A stretch of DNA of 64,000 bases. Source: Prunus persica. Lineage: Eukaryota; Streptophyta; Magnoliopsida; Rosales; Rosaceae. The notes beneath the pieces are model-generated. The model did not search any database, had not been told where the DNA came from, and was given only the letters and a program-made list of their open reading frames with translations. Position 1 is the stretch's first letter, and each line of letters starts with the position of its first letter. The position numbers and the translations under genes are program-made. This document shows positions 32,756 to 43,515 of the stretch, piece after piece. The stretch is taken from NCBI RefSeq assembly GCF_000346465.2, contig NC_034011.1, positions 13,949,339 to 14,013,338 of the forward strand. The letters run 5' to 3'.

Positions 32756-34945
32756 CTAGATTGCATCATCAAAGCTAGGAAATAATCTCACGCTTTCAAC
32801 ATGTCTTAGAAAAGTTTTTGAAGGCAAAAACTTTGTAAATGAATCGGCAATCATATCTTGAATTTTTATATGATCAAACCTGACTAGTTTGTTTGCTACA
32901 TTCTCCCTCACTATTACATACTTTCTGTCAATGTGCTGAAGTTCAGATGACATCTTGTTGTTCATGCATTGAAAGACAGCCGATGTGTTGCCATTGTATA
33001 TCTACACTGGTCTTGAAATCGAGTCCACCACTTTAATGTCTTCGATAAAATTCCTTAGCCATACTGCATAAGAAGTGGCTTCATAGCAAGTTATGTATTC
33101 TGAAAACATAGTTGAACTCAAAACACCAGATTGTTTAGCACTCTTCCAAGCAACAACTGCTCCTACTATCTTGAAAAGAAAACCTGAAGTAGAGATGTAA
33201 TCATCCTCTGCTTTTCTAATTTTCACATCAGCATAACCAACAAGCTCTGAATTCTCTATGTGTTGATAAATCAACATGTAAGCCTTTCTTCTATGTAGGT
33301 ACCTTAGTATCTTCTTTCCAGCTATCCAATGTTGCATTCCTGGATTTGACTGAAATCTCCCCATCTTAGTAATGCACAAGGCTAGATTTGGCCTGGTACA
33401 TACTTGTGCGTACATAATGCTTCCAACTAGAGAAGCATACGGCTTGTTCCTCATCTCAGCTTCTTCTTCTTTATTCTTGGGGCAATGCTCCTTCAAAAAT
33501 ATCCTTTAGCTGACGGAACATTCAATTCACAACACATACTCATGCCAAAACATTTGAGTACCCATTCAATTTATGTTTCCTGCGACAAGCCTAGTAGACC
33601 TTGAGCTATGTCTCTCTAAATTTCAATCCCTAACACAAAGGCAGCTTCTTCCAAATCCTTCATCTCAAAATTGTTTGAAAGTAGCTCCTATCCTTCAATA
33701 AATTGTGACCATTTGTAGCCAAAAGCATAGCATCAACATACAATACTAGAAAAATAAATCGGCTCCCACACTTCTTCAGATAAATGCATTGATCGGCTAT
33801 GTTCTCTTCAAAACAGTACGATGAGACAGTTTGATGGAATTTTAAATACCACCTCCTGCTTGCTTACTTCGGACCATAAATTGCCTTGTCAAGTTTGCAA
33901 ACCATATTCTCTTTTCCCTCCTTTGCAAACCCTTCAAGTTACCTCATAAAATTTACTTCTTCAAGTTCACCATCCAGGAAGCCAATTTTTACATCCATTT
34001 GATGTAAAAGCAAGTCATAATGTGCCACCAATTCCATAATTATGAGGAAAGAATCTTTGGTGGAAACTCGAGAAAACGTCTCAATGTAGTCAATTCCCTC
34101 CCTTTGGGTGAATCCTTTTGCTACCAATCTAGCCTTAAATCTTTCAATTTTTCCATCCTTATCCTTCTTTGTTTTAAACCCCCATTTCAAGTCTACCAAT
34201 TTCTGGCTCTTGTAAGGTTCAACCAATTTCCATACTTGATTATTCTTCATGCATTTGAGTTCATTTAACATTGCTTCCCTCTATTTGTCTGCATTCTGAC
34301 TCTCCATAGCTTCTTTAAAACTTGTTGGACCAGCTTCATCTCCAATGTCAAAATCTACTTTCTGTAAATACACATAATCTGAATTTGTTGTAGATTTTTT
34401 TGGTCTATTACATCTCCTTGGTTGCACTTGTTCTTGTTGATTATCTGGCTTAGGATTTTTGATAGCTTATACTTGTTGTTGTTGATCCACTGGTTCTTCA
34501 AACTGAAGAGATTCCAATATAGTTTCACTTAAAGGAATCAAGAGTATAATGTCTTGTTCATCATTCTCGATCACAACTACATCACCTTCTTCTTCAAAAA
34601 TAAAATCTTCATTCCTAGTGGCATTCTCATCATGCTCTATAAACTTTGTACAGCCAATCTCAACAATTCGGTATCATAAATTTGGACAGTAAAATCTAAA
34701 ACCCTTTGACCTTCCAAGAAAAATAATAAAATAGCAACTAATCATTTTATGATCAATCTTCTTCTTTTATGGCTTGTAGATTCTAGCTTCAGCCTTGCAA
34801 CCCCATACATGAAGATGTCTCAAGCTAGGCTTTCTAGTAGTCCAAAGTTTGAAAGGTGTCTTAGGCACGGACTTGCTGGGCATTCTATTAAGTATGTAGT
34901 TTGCTGTTTTGATAGTCTCTCCCTATAGATTTTCTTTTTCATTTA
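32756..34945 (-). pseudogene. Copia pol remnant on the minus strand
   Basis: Reading right to left: integrase C-terminal region (34945-34700; WTTRKPSLRHLHVWGC), RT start (34271-33939; VWKLVEPYKSQKLVDLKWGFK, then KARLVAKGFTQREGIDY), an RT middle broken by frameshifts (about 33930-33500), connection (33496-33002; YASLVGSIMYAQVCTRPNLA, SNPGMQHW, ILRYLHRR) and the RNase H tail (32965-32756; HIDRKYVIVRE, IADSFTKFLP). Gag, protease and most of the integrase are missing. Many stops and frame changes show it is old. Confidence 0.85.
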
Positions 34946-36094
34946 CTTATTCAAAGGATATGAAATATAAGTGGAATGAGTTGGAATATGAAAAGAAAAA
35001 ATTAACATTGGGCACATAGGGGATGGCGGCATCAACGGGTTTTTTGTGCTTGTGTGCGTTAATGTGTGAAATGTTCATACGGTTTTGTTGGTCCTAAAAT
35101 TGTAGACATGAAAATGATTTTTCCATGATTTTAGGATTTATGTGTGAATTTTGAGGTGTCAAAAATATATGAAATGTTCTATGTGTTCTTAAGAAGTTCA
35201 TCTTTTATTTTTTATTTTTTTTAAGAGATCATACATATTTGTTTCTTTAGGTGTTACTTGATGTGAATCACAGGTGTTAGTGAAAAACAAGGCACAAATT
35301 CCACCAAACTTTGCACCTTTGTCCTTTGTCTATTTTGAAGATGCCTTGTTAGTACAAAAAGATGGTACCACCTTTGTGTCCCAATTTCTTAAAAACTTCT
35401 CACCAACCAACACACACAACACAACCCACACACACACATTCCATCCATGTCGTCCCACCCTAGGGAAGACCCATTTCAGGTCTTCTTGTAATTTTCAAAA
35501 ATTAGGGGTTGTTTATGCAATTGTTAAAAATTAGAGTTTTGCGCAAAACTTTAATTAATTACGGTTTTATCCCATAATTGCTTTATGTGCTTGAATTAAG
35601 TGTTTTCAATGAATTCAAGTCCATATTATCTAATAACAAATTTTAGAATTTCATTCTAAGATAATTATCTAATGAGATTAAATAATTAAGAGGTTATTAT
35701 GGACTTATGAACCCCAAATGCATAACATGCTATGAAATTGGCCGTTATTCATTAGATGAATTGATTTATTGATTTGTAATTAAAATAGGGGTTTTCATGC
35801 CTCTTCTCTCTTAATCTCAAATTGTAACTCCCTTAAAGTCCATTGGGCTTTAAGTTTTTTATTCTCAAATAGTTTTGTAAATAGGAAGATGGACGCTCGT
35901 TGAAGAAGAAGAAAAAGAATAATCAAGTCCAATGACTTGAATTATTCATGGGTCCAACGCCTAAATAACCATGAATATTTTAAGTAGTTAAGACACGTAA
36001 TAAAATCAATCACCTTCCAAAGACCTTAGATTCGACATCTTGGTTAGATGTTAGATCGATGTAAAGTCCATAATAATCCATAAGCCTATAGACA
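34946..36094. other. Unassigned AT-rich DNA left of the CACTA element
   Basis: No gene recognised. A (CA)-rich tract lies near 35408-35445. The DNA resumes after the CACTA element at 39578, so both sides were one sequence before insertion. Confidence 0.5.
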
Positions 36095-36808
36095 ATTCAC
36101 TATAACAAAAATCGCAATAGACGACGGTAATCCACCGTTGTGTATCCTGTTTTTCAATTGTCGTGAAACCGATCGACATCTTTTGATGCATAAAACCATG
36201 ACGGTAAATCCCCGTTGTCTGTTATTTCTAAAGATGACGCTTTTACTCAAAATTGTCATCTATTAGATGTAAAGACGACGGTTTTTAGTAAAACCGTTGT
36301 TGTTCTGATGGAAAGACGACAGTCTTTTGTTAAAAATCGTCGTTGTTTATGGGTAAAGCCGACGATTTATAAATAACCGTCGTTATTTATGGGTAAAAAC
36401 GACGGTACTTTGTTAAAACCGTCGTCATTTAAATATAAAGATGTCGGTATTTTATTACAAAGCGTCGTTAATTGTACATAAAGATGACGACGGTATTGTG
36501 TTAAAAAGGTCATTGATTATATGCATAGATCATGGGATTTACATTAAAACCGTCGTCTAAGAAGTTCCCATTCCGTTTGAATGTGAATTAATGCCTAAAA
36601 TTGCCGTTGATTAGCTATGAAGACAACTGTTGTATTGTAAATCTGTCGTCTACAAGAATTTTAACTAGAATTCCAACTATATTGTTTTATTAATGAATAC
36701 ATACACTCAAAAATTGTTTATTTCATAAAACTTGAAGATTCAATATTATTACACAGTTAATCAATCTTTATTCCTATGACATTCATACTTCGTAAATAAT
36801 GGAGTATA

Positions 36809-36998
36809 CTAAATTATATGATTCCTAAAATCAACTTTTTCTCTTTCCCTTCTAGTTCTGTACTCAACATATAGCAGACTGATGAGATAAGCAGTCCAGC
36901 TTCCCACCAACCCATAAAAAAACTGAAATAGAATCCCATATCGCAAACCCAGTTGGGAAAATGAATATGCATGGCAGTGTGAGAAGCACTTGAGCAAC
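36809..36998 (-). pseudogene. Captured AUX1/LAX auxin-influx carrier exon in the CACTA element
   Basis: On the minus strand, 36998 onward reads VAQVLLTLP; after a frameshift the match continues as YSFSQLG, GILFQFFYGLVGSWTAY, LISLLYVEYRTRREREKVDF and RNHII. This corresponds to an early exon of AUX1/LAX proteins, which start there with VAQVLLTLPYSFSQLG and end near NHVIQ. These are plasma-membrane proton/auxin symporters of the amino-acid permease family. Other LAX exons were not found. The frameshift and a stop at the exon end mean no protein is made. Confidence 0.85.
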
Positions 36999-39390
36999 CT
37001 CCATTAAAAATTCCATTAAAACCAAATTAAGATATATAAATATAATTAGCTACACACATTAAATACACAGTTACATTAACACAAATGACCACATTTAAGA
37101 ACTAAAATGTGCAAATTTGAAAAATCAACTACTAAAATGTGTAAAAAGTACCCTAATATCTGGTCAGTTGATGTACTATTTGCAAGTTGCAAGTCGCAAG
37201 TCACAAAAAGGAGAAAATTTCAGCTCTACTTGGACAAATAACATTAGCGAAAATTCTTTCCTAGCAATTACTCTTTCTGTTTGGTTGATGAGAAATGTAT
37301 TGGAAAATTATTTATCAATTCAAGAACCCAAGAAACCAACCCCACAGCTATATTGAAAACTAATACCACCATAAGCTTAGTTGTATAGTGTTATCCATTT
37401 CTCATGATCCAACAAAGTAAGAATCTCACTTCTCCTTGTTTTTTTTTTCCTTAGCAAACAAACCAACAAAATTAAGACAGTAATGAAGAATTTGAATGTA
37501 CAGTTGAAGTTGAAGTTTATGTGCAAAGATCAATCATTTTCAAGCAGAGAGAAAGGAACAATGCAAAACAGGATGAGTATTAAAGAACAATTCAAGAAAG
37601 GAAAAATGCAAAACAAGAATAAGAACTACATAACTCACAGAAATATAGTCAAGTCTTCCTATCAAGTCTGCGCAAAACCAAACAAAAGGAGATAAAGTAA
37701 GGATGACTTAATTTATCTGGGGGTCTCTAAGGGAAAAACACGAGACCCATTTTGTATGATTTTCATAACTCATAAAACAACAAATAGAAAAGAGGTTCAA
37801 GCATGAAAGGAAAGGTTGCAGGTCAACTGACCTCTTGGTGCAAGGTGTAAGCAAAGATACACAAGGCCACCACACAGGGCACCAACTCAATCTGCCAAAC
37901 AACGAAGAAGGGCACTCTGCAAGTTTGCAAGCAAACTTGTCAGTTTTCAAATTCACAAGACAAAGCAGCATGCCAAAGCATTCAAACTACCTGATTAAAA
38001 ACAAAAATAAAAAGAAGGAAGAAGGATATACCAGAATCACATGAGTAGCCAAGTCAAAATAGATGCAAAGCCTTCAACCTTCTGCCAAAGACTCTTCCTT
38101 ATGACAAACTATAATTTGGTCTTTAGACCCAAAGTGAAGATGGTTTTAATTCCTCGGTGAGGATGGGTAAAATCCAAATTTGTGGCTGTTGTATTTTTTA
38201 TGCACACCAATGAATTTCGAGATTTTTAAATTTTTAAAAAAAGGTTCAACTATGAAGTCAATACTGCCAAACTCAAAGAAATACAAATAACTCTTTGGTT
38301 TGTACCTGATGAGTTAGACAAAGAAGTCTCCACGAATATGAGACCCACTGCTTCAAATCAATTTCTTGAAAAAGGAATAAATATCAAAATCAAGCTCTGC
38401 AAATTGGAAGGCAATTGTTCTGCCTTGTCACAAATTGTGTGAAATTGAAAAATAAAATTCCAAGAATAAAAGAAAAGAGTGAAACATACACATAGCTTAC
38501 CCCAAAGTCTGCCGCTGTCTGCACAAGTGAGGTCTAGAAGGAGTAAAAGCTTGATCCATAGGCCACCAATGTACTTGGGTAGCAGAACCATGGACAAGGA
38601 AGAGCTGAGAACAGTGTTGAGAACAAAGTCTCTCATGTTTGTGTATAGGATCTTCCATTTACAAACAGAACATATATTTCAAACAAGTCCCACGACATCA
38701 AGAGTAAGAAAATCAGATTCTTACAACCAAGCATATAGAAGTTATAGCTTTAACAAACACAAAGTTCAATAAAGTGAGGGAGATTTGGAGAAATTTACTC
38801 TCAATAACGCAAAAGCTTTGGACTCATCAGGCTTAGCCTTGTATTGTTTGGGGAGGGGGGAGAGAGAGCAGGGGATGGTAGAATTTCATATTTGTCTGGT
38901 TTCTCTTCCTCAGCCCGAGGCATGTCGACGATCTGACTAGATTTATACTAATCGCATCGGACACGAATTATTAAACCAAAAATTAGACATCGAAAACCCT
39001 AACCCCCCAAAATTAATTGATAAAAAAAACTAGTCCAACTTGAAGAACCCTAAATTGATGCATACAATGAAACCATAGAGAAGAAGAAGAGGAAGAGATT
39101 GTGACCTCCTATGCCAGCGAGCTCGGTGTCGAAGACATCCAAGGGGCTCAAGTGGCCTAGAACGTTAAATCGCAAACTCCGACTCCTATGCCAGCAAGCT
39201 TGGTGATGATGGCAGTGAACATTATAAAGATGAGTGCTTCAGAGGTGAGAGAAGGTGTTTAAGAGGGTTGAGGGAGATCCAGAGAGTTGTTAAGGATTTC
39301 AAAAGGAGGGAGATATTTTTTCGAGCGATGGGGAGAAATCTGAAAATTTAAGATCACGAATTCACTTAAGTGCCTCTTTTCATTTAGCGC
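36999..39390. other. Interior of the CACTA element, origin unknown
   Basis: No transposase. On the minus strand several pieces look like exons with splice signals: 38600-38507 (ends before GTAAGC), about 38100-38040, and about 37896-37837 (after TTTGGCAG; reads ELVPCVVALCIFAYTLHQE). Their peptides are hydrophobic, but I cannot name a family. They could be further captured gene pieces. Confidence 0.4.
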
Positions 39391-39577
39391 GTTTTGAAAG
39401 ACGACGCTTGTTAATTGACAAGTGTCGTGTTTATAAAATCAAACCCATTTTAGCAGTGTGTAAGGTAATATACAATGAAGGTTTTATAAAACTGTCGTAT
39501 TTTAAAACATGATGACAGTTTATAGATGCAGCGTCATCTATTTTGTGTTGTTGTTTAACTATTTTGTAGTAGTGATT

Positions 39578-40568
39578 GTTTATCTAAACTTAAGGAATGC
39601 AAAGACTTTCCGTTAGTAGTAGTGTATATTCCCAATTTCAAAGAAAAGAGTTTCATGAAATTGATTTGATTTTAAAAATAAATAGTGGGAGTATTGTACA
39701 ACTACTAATATGAATTAGAATAATGGTCGTCCTAGGCCAACTAGTTTAATTGGATTAAAGCTTGAAAATGATGAGACCAATAAAAACCCTCAATTATCTC
39801 TAAATTAAGTGGATAAACGATATATATATATTTTGAAAGCCTAGTCGTGGCCTTCCATTATGGTGGATAACCCTTGTGAAGGCTTGCCTCATAAATGAGG
39901 GTTCGAAAGCAAAGTACTTGTGTTTAAGAGGAATCCATTTATACATTGGATGTTGCAAGGGTAGGAACAAACATGGCCAACATTCTATTATGCTGAGGTT
40001 TGTATTTGGATCTATATTAAGCAAGCATGATGGGCTAATACTTAATTAGTATGCCTCACAATAATATTTAGGGATACACATTTGCTAGAGGCCGAAATAT
40101 ATGGGAACTCACATCATGACGTGAATGAGTAGCAAGACTCTATTTATTATTTGTGACATCCTTACATCCTATTATGGTGCGGTGATCCAAATAATAAGGA
40201 GCCTCTCATCCCACTAAGAACCTCTTAAAATCTAAAGACGTCTCTCATATTCCATTTTGATGGATCATGGAAATCATTTAAAATAGTGGGAGGAGCCATA
40301 GTTGTTAAGGACCCAAAATCTGCGGCTTTAATAAAAACAATCTAATTTATTTTATTTGCTATGTTTGTAGATACTTCTGCAGAACCCCATCCATAACACT
40401 TTACACAGCAAGCCTCATGAACCATATAATATTCAAGAGGATTAGCTTCCATAAGAATGCCAAAAGGAAGAAGAATTGTAATGTACATCTTTTATGCACA
40501 AGGAACAAAACTTATGAAGAAAACAATTTTGTCATTGAGTCAGTAATGGCAGTTGAGACTTCCACCTG
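39578..40568. other. Unassigned AT-rich DNA right of the CACTA element
   Basis: No gene recognised. The phrase agtgggagtattgtacaact near 39685 resembles a Copia polypurine tract and LTR start, so part may be an old LTR, but I could not define limits. Confidence 0.4.
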
Positions 40569-42029
40569 TGTAACATCCCGTCCCGAAATTTAATTTAATT
40601 TTCAAAATTCGAAAGTGAAAGGACGACTTTAACCTTAGGGTTCCTTGGCGGTTTAGAGTTGACTTTTTGCTCGGGGCTAGTTTTGGAAATTTTCTTGGTT
40701 CTATTACCTAATGCTCAAGCTCACAAGTTCGTAGACACATGGTGAGCCCGAATCGGAGTTGAAATAATGACATTTTGATCAACACAAATGTAGTGGCACA
40801 ATTGTAAATATTTCAAAATTGGATTTTTTTTAAAAGTAGGATAAGCTGGCCCACATGCGCGTCACTTTTCCTCTCTCTCTCTCTCTTTCTCTCTCTCCCC
40901 AACCTCTTCCTCCTCTCTCTTGGCTCGAGGTGCTTGAGCAGTGTTGCCCGCGCCACCACGGGTGAGGGCGAGACAGGTCAGAAAATGACCGGCCAGGGCT
41001 AGAGATTCTGTCAGGGCCAGAGCGCAACTCTCCCAACCCCTCCATGTGATGGCGCAAGCTCAAAAATGCCAAGAGGGTTTGACATTTTCCATCCCCATTT
41101 TCGGTGACTCCGACAACTGTTAACATTGATCTAGGTATGAACTTCGATCCTCTCCTCATCCTCTTGCTCGCGTAGGTGTTTAGGGCTAATTTTGTTGATT
41201 GAGAGATCGAATTTTAACCCCAAAATTGGCCGACGATTTTGGCCTTGATTTACCTCGTTCTGGCCACTTTTTGATCGGGATTTGAGAACAAAACTTTCTT
41301 CCCTTGTTAGTCTAATTGTGTTGGTATACCAAAGATTTGAAAATTTTTCCGTCGTCGGAAATTTCTCAAAACATGCACCACTACCTGTGATGGGTAACAG
41401 TGCTTGGGTCACTGTGTGGTAGCCCATTTCATCCTAAAATGTTCCCCACGTCAGCCTGAGCATGACGGTATGCTAGGATTTGAAGTTGGTTACCGTTTGA
41501 CTATCAAAAAGATATTGTACTTATTGTGCGATATCCGGGTTCGATAGGTTCAGATCTTTAGATTGGTTCCAATTTTGATTATGTTGTTCCATGTACCTCT
41601 AGGATCGTGTAGGAACTTACGGATTGAGAATCGGAGTCCCGGATACTCCGCGTCAATGATTCTAGGGTTAGGCAAATCAATCAATGTCTGATCGTGCCAC
41701 TGGCTTAGATCCGACCGCTTGATCGAGACCAAACCTTCGGGACTTGTTTAGTAACTTTGTTGGTTGGATCTATAGGAACTTTTGGATAAGAAAAAGGAGA
41801 TTATGGGCCTCGCGGGCCTAATTGGCCTAGAGGGTGGGCTTCGTCGGCCCGATTGGGACCAATTAGTTAGGAGGTATTTGTGGTTTGGTTGTTTGATTTT
41901 AAAATGTTTTTATGCTATGAGAGTTTTATTAACTGTTTATGAATTATTGTTCAATCGCTTTTACTTTCCAAGCATGATATATCTATGTGTATTTTTATAT
42001 ATGTGTTAAATGGTTTGAAAATGGATTGT

Positions 42030-42375
42030 GTTGCCTTTGGAAATATGGATGCCTTTCGGAATATTGATGTCTTCGAACATCCTGAATGCCTTCGGAAATA
42101 TTGATGTCTTCGGACATCCTAGATGCCTTCAGAAATATTGATGTCTTCGGACATCCTGGATGCCTTCGGAAATATTGATGTCTTTGGACATTGCATTTTC
42201 CTTCTGGAAATAAAAGTGTCTTCAGACATACAATTGCCTTCGAAATGTCTTCGGACATATAGTTGCCTTCAGAATGCCTTTGGACATATGGTTGCCTTCA
42301 AATTGTCTTCGGACACCTCGGTTGCCTTTGGATTGTTTTTGGACACTTTAGTTGCCTTTAGCTTTGTCTACGCAC
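42030..42375 (+). repeat. Minisatellite of gccttcgga / tgtcttcggacat units
   Basis: Units of about 46-48 bp (gaatgccttcggaaatattgatg, then tcttcggacatcct) repeat four times to about 42190. Shorter units of about 30 bp (cttcggacatatggttgcc-like) then repeat to about 42375. The array lies inside the long Ty3-type LTR and is absent from the related LTR at 46822. The open frames across it are repeat artefacts. Confidence 0.85.
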
Positions 42376-42419
42376 GTATGACATTGCCTCACGAGTATTG
42401 GGGATGCCCAAACTGTGTG

Positions 42420-42605
42420 GTGTTAGGATTTGTGTTCTCGGGTTGAGTATATCTCCCTGAGTTCTGCTAGGATTTTCATTCCCAGGTTGAGTATATCTTC
42501 CTGAGTTTTGCTAGGATTTGCATTCTCAGGTTGAGTATATCTCCCCGAGTTTTGCTAGGATTGTGTTCTCAGGTTGGCTATTTGTCCCTAAGTTCTGCTA
42601 GGATG
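42420..42605 (+). repeat. 44-bp minisatellite, about four copies
   Basis: Repeats of ctgctaggatttgtgttctc plus gggttgagtatatctccctgagtt, with variants, occur four times with a period near 44 bp. They follow directly after the previous minisatellite in the same LTR. Confidence 0.85.
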
Positions 42606-43515
42606 TGCCACACATTTGGAGTGGACCATTCTACATGTGTAGTACTTGGAATTGACGGATTATCTGTGGAATTGACGAATTATATTTGGGGTACACCTAT
42701 GTGCATAACAGTGCAGTGCTTGTATGTTTTGTACATATAACTGGATATTCTTCTCCACCCTTCTCATGTTATCTACACAGGATTGGTCAGGATCCCTAAC
42801 CACTTGCCCAACTTGTCTATACAGGTGGTTGGCTTGTTTTCCCCTTCCCCGGTTGCCTTCGGATTTGATGGTATTCCAATATACCCCTTGGTGGGTGATT
42901 GCATGACATATGCACTATGCGGATGGTCGCAGGTATGGCTTTTAGGTTAAAGGTGTGGTTACACATGTGTTTATATGTACAATGATAAACTAATTGAATA
43001 GTTCAATACATAATTTTAGGACATGACATTCAGTTTATAGCTTGTTGAAATTAAGTAAAGAATGATTTTAGAATTTTATTATTGGTTTTACCTAGAACAT
43101 TTCTGTATTATCTTAATTGTGGTTTTTGGTAGAAAGAATTACGCGTGGCTTGATCCCTCAGTAAGGGTATGTAGGCAATCTAGGTTAACCTAGGTGCAGC
43201 CGCAAGTTTAGGATTTGTTTGTTATGTTCAGTTATGATAAGAGGATTTTGCTGACGTATTTATGTTGGTAAAGGGGGGCCTGAAGCCCATTGAAACTTAT
43301 GATAATTGGTGTGTGGTTTATCCCTTGTGTTTGCTGAACATTTGAGAAATAAATTGTTTTTGCTATACAGGTAGATTTTTAGGTTTAGAGCCATTTTCAA
43401 GGAAGGCTCTGTTGATTTTCCAATAAAAGTTGAATCCTAAAGTTGTTTTGGAATTAGGGAAAGAAGGTTATTTTTGTAATTTGGGTCGACAAATATTTGG
43501 TGTCGAATAGGGAGA

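Larger units (their letters stand above)
36098..39574. mobile_element. Non-autonomous CACTA (En/Spm-type) element, 3477 bp
   Basis: The left end starts CACTATAACAAAAAT. The right end, read in reverse, starts CACTACTACAAAATAG. ATT flanks both sides (36095-36097 and 39575-39577), the 3-bp duplication typical of CACTA elements. The left 550 bp carry many subterminal repeats of the type gacgacggt...aaaaccgtcgt (for example near 36270-36295, 36360-36390 and 36400-36430), and fewer lie on the right (39395-39530). No transposase frame was found, so it depends on another element. The interior contains host-derived exon sequence. Confidence 0.9.
40569..43491 (+). mobile_element. Ty3-type LTR, long divergent copy
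   Basis: It starts TGTAACATCCCGTCCC and probably ends GGGTCGACA, as in many plant Ty3 LTRs. It is followed by tttggtgtcgaataggga, which looks like a decayed tRNA-Met primer site. About 1.3 kb match the solo LTR at 46822, including the (CT)n tract (40872-40910), gttaccgtttgactatc, and ggaacttacggattgagaatcggagtcccgg-type text. No flanking duplication was found (acctg against aatat), so this is probably a 5' LTR whose body has been lost. It contains two minisatellites. Confidence 0.65.

Noticed and set aside
36095..39577. Intact autonomous CACTA element
   Set aside because: Ends and duplication are clear, but no transposase frame on either strand was found; called non-autonomous.
41995..42446. 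Frames on both strands over the minisatellite
   Set aside because: Repeat artefacts inside an LTR, with no start context or homology.
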